This document shows, piece after piece, positions 22,570 to 30,268 of a DNA stretch of 64,000 nt. Made by a program: the position numbers and the translations under genes. The stretch lies in assembly GCF_004117935.1 (NCBI RefSeq), contig NZ_SDOY01000048.1, forward strand, positions 20,192 through 84,191. Direction: 5' to 3'. The notes beneath the pieces are model-generated. The model was not told the origin of the DNA. It did no database searches and was given only the letters and a program-made list of their open reading frames with translations. Position 1 is the first letter of the stretch; each line of letters opens with the position of its first letter. The stretch comes from Streptomyces roseicoloratus. Lineage in GTDB: Bacteria > Actinomycetota > Actinomycetes > Streptomycetales > Streptomycetaceae.

Positions 22570-23871
22570 ATGACCCAGGCACGCCCGCGCAAGACCGTGT
22601 GGGGACTCCTGCCCTGGCCCGAACGCCAGGCGGTCGCCGAGGCCCTGCGGACCGAGACGGTCGGCGGTCTGGTCCTCCTCGCCGCAGCCGTCGTCGCGCT
22701 CCTCTGGGCCAACAGCCCGTGGAGCGCGGCGTACGAGTCCGTACGCGACTTCCACTTCGGCATACCCGCCCTCGGCCTGGACCTCTCCGTCGCGCACTGG
22801 ACCGCGGACGGCCTCCTGGCGATCTTCTTCCTGGTCGCGGGCATCGAGCTGAAGCGCGAGCTCGTCGTCGGCGAACTGCGCACCCCCGCGACGGCGGCCC
22901 TGCCCGTGATCGCCGCCCTGTGCGGCATGGCAGTACCGGCGGCCGTCTACACCCTCGTCGCCGTGTCGGGCGGCGGAAGCCTCGGCGGCTGGGCCGTCCC
23001 GATGGCCACCGACATCGCCTTCGCCCTCGCCGTCCTCGCGGTGATCAGCACGCATCTGCCCTCCGCTCTCCGGGCGTTCCTGCTCACCCTCGCCGTCGTG
23101 GACGACCTCGGCGCCATTCTCATCATCGCGATCTTCTTCACCTCCGACCTCGATTTCCTGGCCCTGGGCGGAGCGTTCGCGGGCCTGGTCCTCTTTTACG
23201 CGCTCCAGCGTTTCCGAGTGCGCGGCTGGTGGTGGTACGTGCCGCTCGGCACAGCCGTCTGGGCGCTGATGTACAACTCCGGTGTCCACGCCACGGTCGC
23301 CGGCGTCGCCATGGGCCTGATTCTGCGCACCACCCGCGACAAGGGTGAGGAAGCTTCCCCGGGCGCACGCGTCTCCCACCTCGTCCACCCCTTCTCCGCG
23401 GGCGTGGCCGTCCCCCTCTTCGCCCTCTTCGCCGCCGGCGTCGGCATCTCGGGCGCCGCGCTCGCCCACGTCTTCACCGACCCGGAGCCGCTCGGGGTGT
23501 TCCTCGGTCTGGTTGTCGGCAAGATCCTCGGCATCTTCCTCGGCACCTACCTGGCCGCCCGCTTCACGCGTGCCCAACTCAACCCCGACCTCGCCTGGGC
23601 CGACGTCTTCGGCCTCGCCACCCTGGCCGGCATCGGCTTCACCGTCGCCCTCCTCATCGGCGAACTGGCCTTCCCGGACGGCTCCGAGGCCGAACACATC
23701 AAGGCCGCCGTCCTGATCGGCTCCCTCACAGCGGCCGTCCTCGCCGCGGTCCTCCTGCGCCGCCGCGACCGCGTCTACAGGCGGCTGTGGGAAGAGGAGG
23801 AGCGCGACGAGGACGCCGACGGCATCCCCGACGTCTATCAGACCGGCGCCCGGTCACGTGGACCGCGTTGA
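22570..23871 (+). CDS. nhaA: Na+/H+ antiporter NhaA
   Basis: 433 residues from ATG 22570, with GGAGG ten bases upstream; longer in-frame starts at 22549 or 22486 lack this. Family marks are all present: LRTETVGGLVLLAAAVVALLWANSPW, FFLVAGIELKRELVVGEL, VPMATDIAFALAVLAVI, FLLTLAVVDDLGAILIIAIF (the functional Asp pair) and GVHATVAGVAMGLIL. Eleven to twelve membrane helices are followed by an acidic cytoplasmic tail (EEEERDEDADGIPD). It exports Na+ in exchange for protons under alkaline or salt stress. Streptomyces often carry several nhaA copies. Confidence 0.95.
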   Translation: MTQARPRKTVWGLLPWPERQAVAEALRTETVGGLVLLAAAVVALLWANSPWSAAYESVRDFHFGIPALGLDLSVAHWTADGLLAIFFLVAGIELKRELVVGELRTPATAALPVIAALCGMAVPAAVYTLVAVSGGGSLGGWAVPMATDIAFALAVLAVISTHLPSALRAFLLTLAVVDDLGAILIIAIFFTSDLDFLALGGAFAGLVLFYALQRFRVRGWWWYVPLGTAVWALMYNSGVHATVAGVAMGLILRTTRDKGEEASPGARVSHLVHPFSAGVAVPLFALFAAGVGISGAALAHVFTDPEPLGVFLGLVVGKILGIFLGTYLAARFTRAQLNPDLAWADVFGLATLAGIGFTVALLIGELAFPDGSEAEHIKAAVLIGSLTAAVLAAVLLRRRDRVYRRLWEEEERDEDADGIPDVYQTGARSRGPR

Positions 23872-23996
23872 CGGATGACGGCCTGGCGCCGGCCGTGCCC
23901 GGCGCGCCCGAGGTTCTCGCGATCCGCACGCTGCCGGCCCGCTCCTCCGCCACCTTGCCAGTGGGCGGCGGCCCCCAAGACGGTTCCCTGTACTTC

Positions 23997-24074
23997 GGCA
24001 CGCCTGCGCCTCGATCATGGGGCAAGACGATCCGTCCGTCGTGACCTGGCTCGGCGGGCTCGGACACTCCTCAC
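23997..24074 (+). pseudogene. Tyrosine-recombinase C-terminal fragment, copy 1
   Basis: Bases near 24000-24074 are closely similar to 25165-25245: both read CGCCTCGATCATG, then CCGTCCGTCGTGACC, and CGGACACTCCTCACC. The translated core VVTWLGGLGHSSPA parallels VVTLARWLGHSSPA of the second copy. No active-site tyrosine or upstream domain remains. Confidence 0.65.
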
Positions 24075-24226
24075 CTGCGAGCTCACGGACTTCCGCGCCC
24101 AAGCCCTGTCCCTGGCTCGCTGCCCAGCACGAGGAGAACGCCCGGCTCCGCGAGTCGGCCGCCGGGACAAGCCGGGTGAGCCGCCTCCCCGCACCGCAGG
24201 CCACGGTGATCGGGACCTGCGGTTGA
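24075..24226 (+). pseudogene. Possible coiled-coil element-protein remnant
   Basis: In two neighbouring + strand frames the sequence reads ELTDFRAQALSLA, then (frame shifted) AAQHEENARLRESAAG and RVSRLPAPQATVIGTCG. This resembles the heptad-containing small proteins that accompany actinobacterial recombinase modules. A frameshift near 24115 is needed to join the pieces. The family assignment is tentative. Confidence 0.35.
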
Positions 24227-24258
24227 GGCAGGCTGAGGCAGCGGTCGAAGACACCGCT

Positions 24259-24795
24259 TCAGTAGTCGTCGTCGCACAGGCCGGTCCGGCAGCACACGGG
24301 CAACCAGTGGGCCGCGACCTCCCGGACACGTTGCAGGCGAACCCTGTCGGGCTCCACCACCGTGAGGACCTCAAAGGCGGTGCCGACAGCCCTGAGAGAC
24401 CGGTTCGACATCACCTCTTCATAGAGCAGCCAGAGACCTTGCACGGCAAGGTCTCTGCACAGTTCCGGAAGATCGAGTCCTCGTTGGGCGGTCGCAGAAT
24501 CCGTACCCTCGCCTGCCACCATGTGCTGCAGGAGGTCAAGGAACCACTCGCGCGCTGTTGGTGCAACGTCGTCCGCGAGGGCCGCCAGAGCAACCGACGT
24601 CACGGCAGGAGCCGGCTCCCACAGGACCGCCGGGGACCAGACATGCTCTTCGAGGCTGACGTGGCTCGGCTCCCGCCGGGATCCTCTCCCCGCAAGCTGC
24701 AGCAGATCCCGGGCCAGGTGCTCTGCCGAGCCGCCGCACCCGCACTGCATGCCCTTCCAACCCTGCCGGGCTATCTCCATCTCGATCAGTCGCAT
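24259..24795 (-). CDS. Hypothetical protein within the integration scar
   Basis: 178 residues from ATG 24795, with GGGGGA immediately upstream. The N-terminus carries a CGCGG cluster (GMQCGCGGSAEHLARDLLQ), the middle is helical (SVALAALADDVAPTAREWFLDLLQHMV), and the C-terminus has VPVCC-type paired cysteines (HWLPVCCRTGLCDDDY). Codon use is a little less GC-biased than in neighbouring genes. I do not recognise the family; size and acidic/helical character resemble immunity proteins of polymorphic toxins, but no toxin is adjacent. It is flanked by the two recombinase fragments, so it was probably brought in by that element. Confidence 0.5.
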   Translation of the reverse strand: MRLIEMEIARQGWKGMQCGCGGSAEHLARDLLQLAGRGSRREPSHVSLEEHVWSPAVLWEPAPAVTSVALAALADDVAPTAREWFLDLLQHMVAGEGTDSATAQRGLDLPELCRDLAVQGLWLLYEEVMSNRSLRAVGTAFEVLTVVEPDRVRLQRVREVAAHWLPVCCRTGLCDDDY

Positions 24796-24849
24796 AGATC
24801 CCCCAACATAGACGGCGCTCGTGAAGCCCGACATTGAATACCGTTCAGC

Positions 24850-25035
24850 TGGGAGAAGCGGAAGGCGGAGGTCATAGCGCTGGTCAGGAGGGGCTCGCGG
24901 CGCATCACCGTCGATGGCGTCACCTACCGATGGAGGGTCCGCGGACGGGTGACTTACGCCCGCGGCCCCGGATCCCCCTTCCGGCTCGACCAGTCCCGGG
25001 GATTCAACGTGGCTAACGGTCCAGTGGTTCAGTGA
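24850..25035 (+). pseudogene. Remnant of a small actinobacterial hypothetical protein
   Basis: The frame WEKRKAEVIALVRRGS, then RRITVDGVTYRWRVRGRVTY, matches a pattern that I recognise from many Streptomyces hypothetical proteins (R-x-I-T-V-D-G-x-x-Y-R-W-R-V-R-x-R-x-T-Y). The expected continuation is missing and the frame stops at 25033. There is no start codon with a ribosome-binding site. Confidence 0.45.
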
Positions 25036-25129
25036 ACTGCGTCACGACGGCACCCCTGGACAGCAACACGCACCGATCTCAACGTTGCAAACGCGGCGTC
25101 GGTAGCCAACCCACCCAGTGGCTACACGG

Positions 25130-25455
25130 AGACATGCGAGCACGGCCTCTGCGGACACAAGGCACACCTACGCCTCGATCATGTTGGAAGCCGGAGAGTC
25201 CGTCGTGACCCTGGCTCGGTGGCTCGGACACTCCTCACCGGCGATCACTCTCGGTTACTATGCTCACTTCATGCCGGAGGCCGGCAGCAAGGGGCGCGGC
25301 ACCATCGACGGTCTGCCGGGGGAGCGCGGGGGATCGGCGTGCCGGCCGAAACTCCCCAGCTTCTCCCCAGTGCTGTCGACCCCTGTTCCCGGCCTCTGCG
25401 CTCCGGCGAAGCCTTTCGTGGATTGCAAGGTTGAAGAGATGGGTGGCCTGGGAAA
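25130..25455 (+). pseudogene. Tyrosine-recombinase/integrase C-terminal fragment, copy 2
   Basis: The translation DTRHTYASIMLEAGESV, then VTLARWLGHSSPAITLGYYAHFMPEAG, carries the last catalytic elements of a phage-type integrase: the R of RHT, the LGH histidine, and the Y of YYAH. The catalytic core start (Arg I), the DNA-binding N-terminus and most of a protein of about 400 residues are absent. The nominal frame opens at GTG or ATG near 25118 and runs into the HipA gene. It marks the right end of a decayed integrative element. Confidence 0.75.
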
Positions 25456-26316
25456 GTGCTGGAAGAGGTCGTAGCGACCCGCTATGTCACGCCCTTGCGT
25501 GAGGGGGGATCGCTCCCCGGGATCGTCGAGGCCGACGATCTCGGCACGTACGTCATGAAGTTCACCGGCGCCGGACAAGGGCGCAAGACGCTGGTCGCCG
25601 AGGTCGTCTGCGGGCAGCTGGCCCGGCGGCTCGGGCTGCGGGTGCCGGAGCTGGTCGCCATCCAGCTCGACCCCGTCATCGGGCTCTCCGAGCCCGACCA
25701 GGAGGTGCAGGAGCTCCTCAAGGCGAGCGGCGGGCTCAACCTCGGCATGGACTTCCTGCCCGGGTCGCTCGGCTTCGACCCGCTCGCCTACGCGGTCGAC
25801 CCGAAGGAGGCCGGCCGCGTCGTCTGGTTCGACGCGGTCATCAACAACGTCGACCGCTCCTGGCGCAACCCGAACATGCTGGTGTGGCACGGCGACCTGT
25901 GGATCATCGACCACGGCGCCACCATGATCTGGCACCACAACTGGCCCGGCGCCCGGGCCTCCGCCGCGAAGCCGTACGACGCCTCGGACCACGCCCTCGC
26001 GCCCTTCGCGCCCGACATCGCCGCCGCGGCCGCCGAACTGGCCCCGCTCGTCACCCGCGAGCTCCTCGAACAGGTCGCCGCCGACGTGCCCGACGAGTGG
26101 CTGGCCGACGAACCCGGCTTCACGAGCGCCGACGAGGTGCGCGCCGCCTACGTCGAGGCGCTGCTGCCGCGCGCCGCGACCATCCACGAGCGGATCACCC
26201 TCGGCCCCCGCGTCGAGCGCCGCCCGCAGCAGCCCCCCGGCTGGCTCGCCGAACGCCTCGCCCCCCGCCCGCACGCCGCCGAGCCGCACGCCCCCGAGAA
26301 GGACGGCACCACGTGA
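25456..26316 (+). CDS. HipA-family kinase
   Basis: 286 residues from GTG 25456. This is the actinobacterial short HipA-like form: VTPLREGGSLPGIVEADDLG, then TYVMKFTGAGQG with the ATP-binding lysine at about 35. The active-site loop is FDAVINNVDRSWRNPNML (catalytic Asp about 133) and the metal-binding IDHGATM (Asp about 152). It is shorter than E. coli HipA (about 440) and lacks a HipB antitoxin gene beside it. Instead it overlaps a DUF3037 gene by four bases (GTGA), a recurrent pairing. The start is tightly abutted by recombinase debris. A truncated duplicate of its 5' end lies at 14840. Substrate unknown; kinases of this superfamily phosphorylate proteins such as GltX. Confidence 0.85.
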   Translation: MLEEVVATRYVTPLREGGSLPGIVEADDLGTYVMKFTGAGQGRKTLVAEVVCGQLARRLGLRVPELVAIQLDPVIGLSEPDQEVQELLKASGGLNLGMDFLPGSLGFDPLAYAVDPKEAGRVVWFDAVINNVDRSWRNPNMLVWHGDLWIIDHGATMIWHHNWPGARASAAKPYDASDHALAPFAPDIAAAAAELAPLVTRELLEQVAADVPDEWLADEPGFTSADEVRAAYVEALLPRAATIHERITLGPRVERRPQQPPGWLAERLAPRPHAAEPHAPEKDGTT

Positions 26317-26696
26317 CCGACCGCGATGTCTTCGAGTACGCGCTGCTGCGCGTGGTGCCGCGCGTCGAGCGCGGCGAGTGCTTCAACGCGGGCGTGGTCG
26401 TCTACTGCCGCGCCCGCTCCTTCGTCGCCGCCCGCACCCATTTGGACGAGACCAAGCTGGCCGCGCTCGACCCGCACGCCGACGTCACCGGCGTACGCGC
26501 CGCGCTGCACGCGGTCGAGGGTGTCTGTACGGGCGGCGAGGCCGCCGGCCAGGCCGCCGGCGACGACGCCGGCCGGCGCTTCCGCTGGCTGATCGCCCCG
26601 CGCTCGACGGTGGTCCAGCCCGGCCCGGTGCACACCGGACTGACCACCGACCCCGAGGCCGAGGTGGAACGCCTGCTCGCCCTGCTCGTGCGCTGA
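26313..26696 (+). CDS. DUF3037-family protein, partner of the HipA-like kinase
   Basis: 127 residues from GTG 26313, overlapping the kinase stop by four bases, so translation is coupled. It opens VFEYALLRVVPRVERGECFNAGVVVYC and has ARTHLDETKLAALDPHAD, the DUF3037 pattern. The family has no established biochemical role, but its persistent coupling to HipA-like kinases suggests it is an antitoxin, substrate adaptor or regulator of the kinase. It ends with a helix VERLLALLVR. A promoter for the next operon follows at 26743. Confidence 0.85.
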   Translation: MTDRDVFEYALLRVVPRVERGECFNAGVVVYCRARSFVAARTHLDETKLAALDPHADVTGVRAALHAVEGVCTGGEAAGQAAGDDAGRRFRWLIAPRSTVVQPGPVHTGLTTDPEAEVERLLALLVR

Positions 26697-26742
26697 TCCG
26701 GTGGTGGCGGCGGGGGAGTGATCCTGCGCACCCGGTGGGCCG

Positions 26743-26772
26743 TTGACACCGGGTGCCAGGGCTTCTAGCGTC
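26743..26772 (+). promoter_or_regulatory. Vegetative-type promoter of the fabG-like operon
   Basis: TTGACA (26743-26748) and TAGCGT (26767-26772) are separated by about 17-18 bases. TTGACA is a perfect -35 match. Transcription would start near 26780, just upstream of the operator-like dyad. Confidence 0.6.
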
Positions 26773-26787
26773 TCGTCCTGCGGTCGA

Positions 26788-26804
26788 TACTAAGCGGTCG
26801 CTCA
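26788..26804. promoter_or_regulatory. TetR-type operator candidate
   Basis: TACTAAGCGGTCGCTCA has the A-GCG-N2-CGCT dyad seen in operators of TetR-family regulators of acyl-CoA and fatty-acid genes in actinobacteria. It is positioned at the expected transcription start of the reductase operon, where a bound repressor would block initiation. Confidence 0.5.
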
Positions 26805-26893
26805 CCTCTTCCCGGGGCGGTTCCCCGGGGGGAACGGGCGGGCCGCGGGGTAGGGACCGTACACAGGGACGATCCAAGGGCGAGGAGAACAGC

Positions 26894-27655
26894 ATGTCCA
26901 CCACCGAGCAGCGCGTAGCCGTCGTCACGGGTGCGGCGCGGGGCATCGGAGCCGCCACCGCGATCCGGCTCGCGGCCGAGGGCCGCGCCGTGGCCGTACT
27001 CGACCTCGACGAGGCGGCCTGCAAGGACACCGTCGAGAAGATCACCGCCGCGGGCGGCACCGCGCTCGCCGTCGGCTGCGACGTCTCCGACAGTGCCCAG
27101 GTGGAGGCCGCCGTCGCCCGGGTCGCCGCCGAGCTCGGCGCGCCCACCATCCTCGTCAACAACGCCGGCGTGCTCCGCGACAACCTCCTCTTCAAGATGT
27201 CGGAGTCCGACTGGGACACCGTCATGAACGTGCACCTGAAGGGCGCGTTCCTGATGGCGAAGGCCTGTCAGAAGCACATGGTGGACGCGGGGTTCGGCCG
27301 GATCGTCTCGCTCTCCTCCTCCTCGGCGCTCGGCAACCGCGGTCAGGCCAACTACGCGGCCGTCAAGGCCGGTCTGCAGGGCTTCACCAAGACCCTCGCC
27401 AAGGAGCTCGGCAAGTTCGGCATCACCGCCAACGCCGTCGCTCCCGGCTTCATCGTCACCGAGATGACCGCGCAGACCGCCGAGCGCGTCGGCATGGGAT
27501 TCGAGGAGTTCCAGGCCGCCGCCGCCTCCATGATCCCGGTCCAGCGCGTCGGCCGCCCCGAGGACGTCGCCAACGCCATCGCCTTCTTCGCCGGTGACGA
27601 CGCCGGCTTCGTCTCCGGCCAGGTCATGTACGTGGCCGGCGGCCCGCTCAACTGA
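26894..27655 (+). CDS. fabG: 3-oxoacyl-ACP reductase-like SDR (FabG family)
   Basis: 253 residues from ATG 26894, with GAGGAG upstream. Classical short-chain dehydrogenase: TGAARGIGAATA cofactor loop, CDVSD, NNAG at about residue 87, catalytic Ser in SLSSSS, and YAAVKAGLQGFTK with the YxxxK pair. The C-terminus (GFVSGQVMYVAGG) is FabG-like. It uses NADPH to reduce a 3-oxoacyl thioester, or related substrates. First of two SDR genes 23 bases apart, under the promoter/operator at 26743-26804, so probably in acyl-CoA or fatty-acid metabolism and not the housekeeping FabG. Confidence 0.88.
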   Translation: MSTTEQRVAVVTGAARGIGAATAIRLAAEGRAVAVLDLDEAACKDTVEKITAAGGTALAVGCDVSDSAQVEAAVARVAAELGAPTILVNNAGVLRDNLLFKMSESDWDTVMNVHLKGAFLMAKACQKHMVDAGFGRIVSLSSSSALGNRGQANYAAVKAGLQGFTKTLAKELGKFGITANAVAPGFIVTEMTAQTAERVGMGFEEFQAAAASMIPVQRVGRPEDVANAIAFFAGDDAGFVSGQVMYVAGGPLN

Positions 27656-27678
27656 CGCGCGGCGCGGAGGAGTACAGC

Positions 27679-28446
27679 ATGAGCGCGAAGGAACTGCCCG
27701 AGCCCTCGGGCAAGGTGGCCCTGGTCACCGGTGGAAGCCGGGGCATCGGCTACGGCGTCGCCGAGGCCCTGGTGGCCCGCGGCGACCGGGTCTGCATCAC
27801 CGGGCGGGGCGAGGAGGCCCTCAAGGAGGCCGTGGAGCGGCTCGGTGCCGACCGGGTCATCGCGGTGCCCGGCAAGGCCCATGACGAGGCCCACCAGGCC
27901 GCCGCGGTCGAGGCCACCATGGAGGCCTTCGGACGGGTCGACTTCCTGGTCAACAACGCGGGCACCAATCCGGTCTTCGGCCCGATCGCCGACCTGGACC
28001 TCAACGTGGCCCGCAAGGTCTTCGAGACGAACGTGGTCTCGGCCCTCGGTTTCGCCCAGCAGACCTACCGGGCGTGGCAGAAGGATCACGGCGGGGCGAT
28101 CGTGAACATCGCCTCGGTCGCCGGCATCTCCGCGTCGCCGTTCGTCGGCGCATACGGAATCAGCAAGGCGGCCATGATCAACCTCACCCTTCAGCTGGCG
28201 CACGAATTCGCCCCGACGGTCCGGGTGAACGCGATCGCACCGGCCGTGGTGAAGACGAAATTCGCCGCCGCGCTCTACGAGGGCCGGGAGGTCGAGGCGG
28301 CCGCCGCGTACCCGCTGGGCCGGCTCGGCGAGCCGCGGGACGTCGGCGGTGCCGCCGCCTTCCTCACGTCCGCGCAGTCGGACTGGATCACCGGTCAGAC
28401 ACTGGTCGTGGACGGCGGCATTTTCCTGAACGCCGGTGTCGGGTGA
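27679..28446 (+). CDS. SDR-family oxidoreductase
   Basis: 255 residues from ATG 27679 after GCGGAGGAG. Motifs: LVTGGSRGIGYGVAEAL, NNAGTNP, NIASVAGISASPF and YGISKAAMINLT (YxxxK). The C-terminal segment DWITGQTLVVDGG is typical. It is about 40 percent diverged by eye from the preceding FabG-like protein, so not a recent duplicate. Two consecutive SDRs in one operon suggest a two-step redox conversion of acyl or alcohol substrates. A strong hairpin follows 68 bases after the stop. Confidence 0.88.
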   Translation: MSAKELPEPSGKVALVTGGSRGIGYGVAEALVARGDRVCITGRGEEALKEAVERLGADRVIAVPGKAHDEAHQAAAVEATMEAFGRVDFLVNNAGTNPVFGPIADLDLNVARKVFETNVVSALGFAQQTYRAWQKDHGGAIVNIASVAGISASPFVGAYGISKAAMINLTLQLAHEFAPTVRVNAIAPAVVKTKFAAALYEGREVEAAAAYPLGRLGEPRDVGGAAAFLTSAQSDWITGQTLVVDGGIFLNAGVG

Positions 28447-28513
28447 CCGGTATCCGGACACCCTGCTGAATTCTTGACCGGTTTGGCCCCGGTTATACGA
28501 GAAATGCCTCGAG

Positions 28514-28548
28514 TGCCCCGCCAGGGCGGCCCATTGACCTGGCGGGGC
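28514..28548. terminator. Hairpin terminator
   Basis: Inverted repeat GCCCCGCCAGG and CCTGGCGGGGC, 11 bp with a 13-nt loop, between the SDR operon and the binding-protein gene. Confidence 0.8.
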
Positions 28549-28594
28549 GCTGCGGTATGGTCGGCCGATCCCTGGCTGAACGAGGAGCGTGCAC

Positions 28595-30175
28595 GTGTTC
28601 AACCGGACCAGTCTGCAGGCCGCTGCAGCCCTTGCGTCCATATCCCTCCTGTCCGGATGCAGTGTGTTTTCGGACAGTGAATCCGCAGCGGACCAGAGAA
28701 TCGTCGTAGGGACGACGAGTTCTCCCACGACCCTCGATCCGGCGGCCGCCTGGGACAACTCCTGGGAGCTCTTCCGGAATGTGTTCCAGACCCTCGTCGC
28801 GTTTCCGACCGGCAGCACCATTCCGCAGCCGGACGCCGCCGACTGCGCCTTCAAGCAGGGGTCCTCGAGCCGGGTCTACGAGTGCAAGATCCACGACGGT
28901 CTGACCTTCTCGAACGGCCACAAGCTGGACGCCGAGGCCGTCAAGCACTCGATCGAGCGGATCCGCACCATCGACGCCGACGGCGGCCCCAACGGCATGC
29001 TGGGCTCGCTCGACAAGATCGACGTGCTCGACCCGCAGACGGTGGTCTTCCGGCTCAACCAGCCCGACGCCACCTTCCCCTTCGTCCTCGCCACCCCGGC
29101 CATGTCGATCGTCGACCCGGCGGAGTACCCGGCGGACAAGCTCCGCGAGGACGGCAAGCTGCTCGGCTCCGGCCCGTACGTCCTCGACTCGTACACCGAG
29201 GGCGACAAGGCCGAGCTCACCAGGAACCAGAGCTACAAGGGCTTCGCCGAGCGCAAGAACGGCGGGGTGACCATCCGGTACTTCAAGGAGTCCGAGCCGA
29301 TGGTCGCCGCCCTGAAGAAGAAGGAGATCGACGCGACCTACCGCGGTCTCACCGCGGCGGAGGTCGTCGACCTCCAGGCGGACAAGCCGGAGAACCAGAG
29401 CCTCCAGCTGGTCGAGTCCACCGGCGCCGACATCCGCTACCTGGTCTTCAACGCCAAGGACTCCACGGCCGCCAAGCCCGCCGTCCGCAAGGCCATCGCC
29501 CAGCTCGTCGACCGCGACGAACTGGTCAGCAAGGTCTACCAGGGCACCGCCGAGCCGCTGTACTCGATGGTCCCCAAGGGCATCGCCGGCCACACCACCA
29601 AGTTCTACGACCGCTTCGGCTCCCCCGACGCCGCCAAGGCCAAGAGCATCCTGCGCAAGGCCGGCATCACCGAGACCGTGAAGCTGGACTTCTGGTACAC
29701 CACCGACCGCTACGGTTCCTCCACCGCGGCCGAGTTCGCCGAGCTCAAGCGCCAGCTGGAGGCCTCCGAGCTGTTCGAGGTCACCCTCCACGGCAAGCCG
29801 TGGAAGGAGTTCCAGAAGGGCTACCAGAAGGGCGAGTACCCGGTCTTCGGCCGCGGCTGGTTCCCCGACTTCCCCGACCCGGACAACTTCATCGCCCCCT
29901 TCGTGGGCAAGGAGAACGTCCTCGGCACGCCCTACGTCAGCCCTGAGATCACCGGCGAACTCCTCCCGAAGTCCCGGCGCGAGAGCGACCGCGGGGCCGT
30001 CACGGACGAGTTCACGCAGGCGCAGGAGATCATGGTGCAGGACGTCCGGCTGCTGCCGCTCTGGCAGGGCAAGCTCTACATCGCGGCGAGCGAGGACATC
30101 GCCGGCGGCGAGCGGGCCCTCGACCCGCAGACCGTCATGCAGATGTGGGAGCTCAGCCGCCGCACCAGCTGGTAG
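28595..30175 (+). CDS. ABC transporter substrate-binding lipoprotein (oligopeptide/nickel type, family 5)
   Basis: 526 residues from GTG 28595, which gives the proper spacing from GAGGAG; an in-frame GTG six bases earlier is too close. A lipoprotein signal ends LLSGC (Cys about 22). The SBP family 5 domain begins VVGTTSSPTTLDPAAAWDNSWELFRNVFQTL and continues with YECKIHDGLTFSNGHKLDAEAVKHSI, LGSGPYVLDSY and the late RGWFPDFPDPDNFIAPF motif. No permease or ATPase genes are adjacent, so it is an orphan that must dock to a transporter encoded elsewhere. The hydrophilic linker after the Cys is serine/acid-rich (SVFSDSESAADQR). Confidence 0.88.
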   Translation: MFNRTSLQAAAALASISLLSGCSVFSDSESAADQRIVVGTTSSPTTLDPAAAWDNSWELFRNVFQTLVAFPTGSTIPQPDAADCAFKQGSSSRVYECKIHDGLTFSNGHKLDAEAVKHSIERIRTIDADGGPNGMLGSLDKIDVLDPQTVVFRLNQPDATFPFVLATPAMSIVDPAEYPADKLREDGKLLGSGPYVLDSYTEGDKAELTRNQSYKGFAERKNGGVTIRYFKESEPMVAALKKKEIDATYRGLTAAEVVDLQADKPENQSLQLVESTGADIRYLVFNAKDSTAAKPAVRKAIAQLVDRDELVSKVYQGTAEPLYSMVPKGIAGHTTKFYDRFGSPDAAKAKSILRKAGITETVKLDFWYTTDRYGSSTAAEFAELKRQLEASELFEVTLHGKPWKEFQKGYQKGEYPVFGRGWFPDFPDPDNFIAPFVGKENVLGTPYVSPEITGELLPKSRRESDRGAVTDEFTQAQEIMVQDVRLLPLWQGKLYIAASEDIAGGERALDPQTVMQMWELSRRTSW

Positions 30176-30268
30176 CACCCCGCGGAACCCGGGCGGCGGG
30201 CGGCGTTGTCAGTGGGCACCGGTAGGTTCTCGTTCGGAGTACACGAACGCCCACCGGAGGAACCTGAC

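Noticed and set aside
20806..23697. 963-codon open frame on the minus strand across the symporter and nhaA genes
   Set aside because: Glu/Gly/Asp/Arg-rich shadow of two well-supported membrane-protein genes; no start signal or domain.
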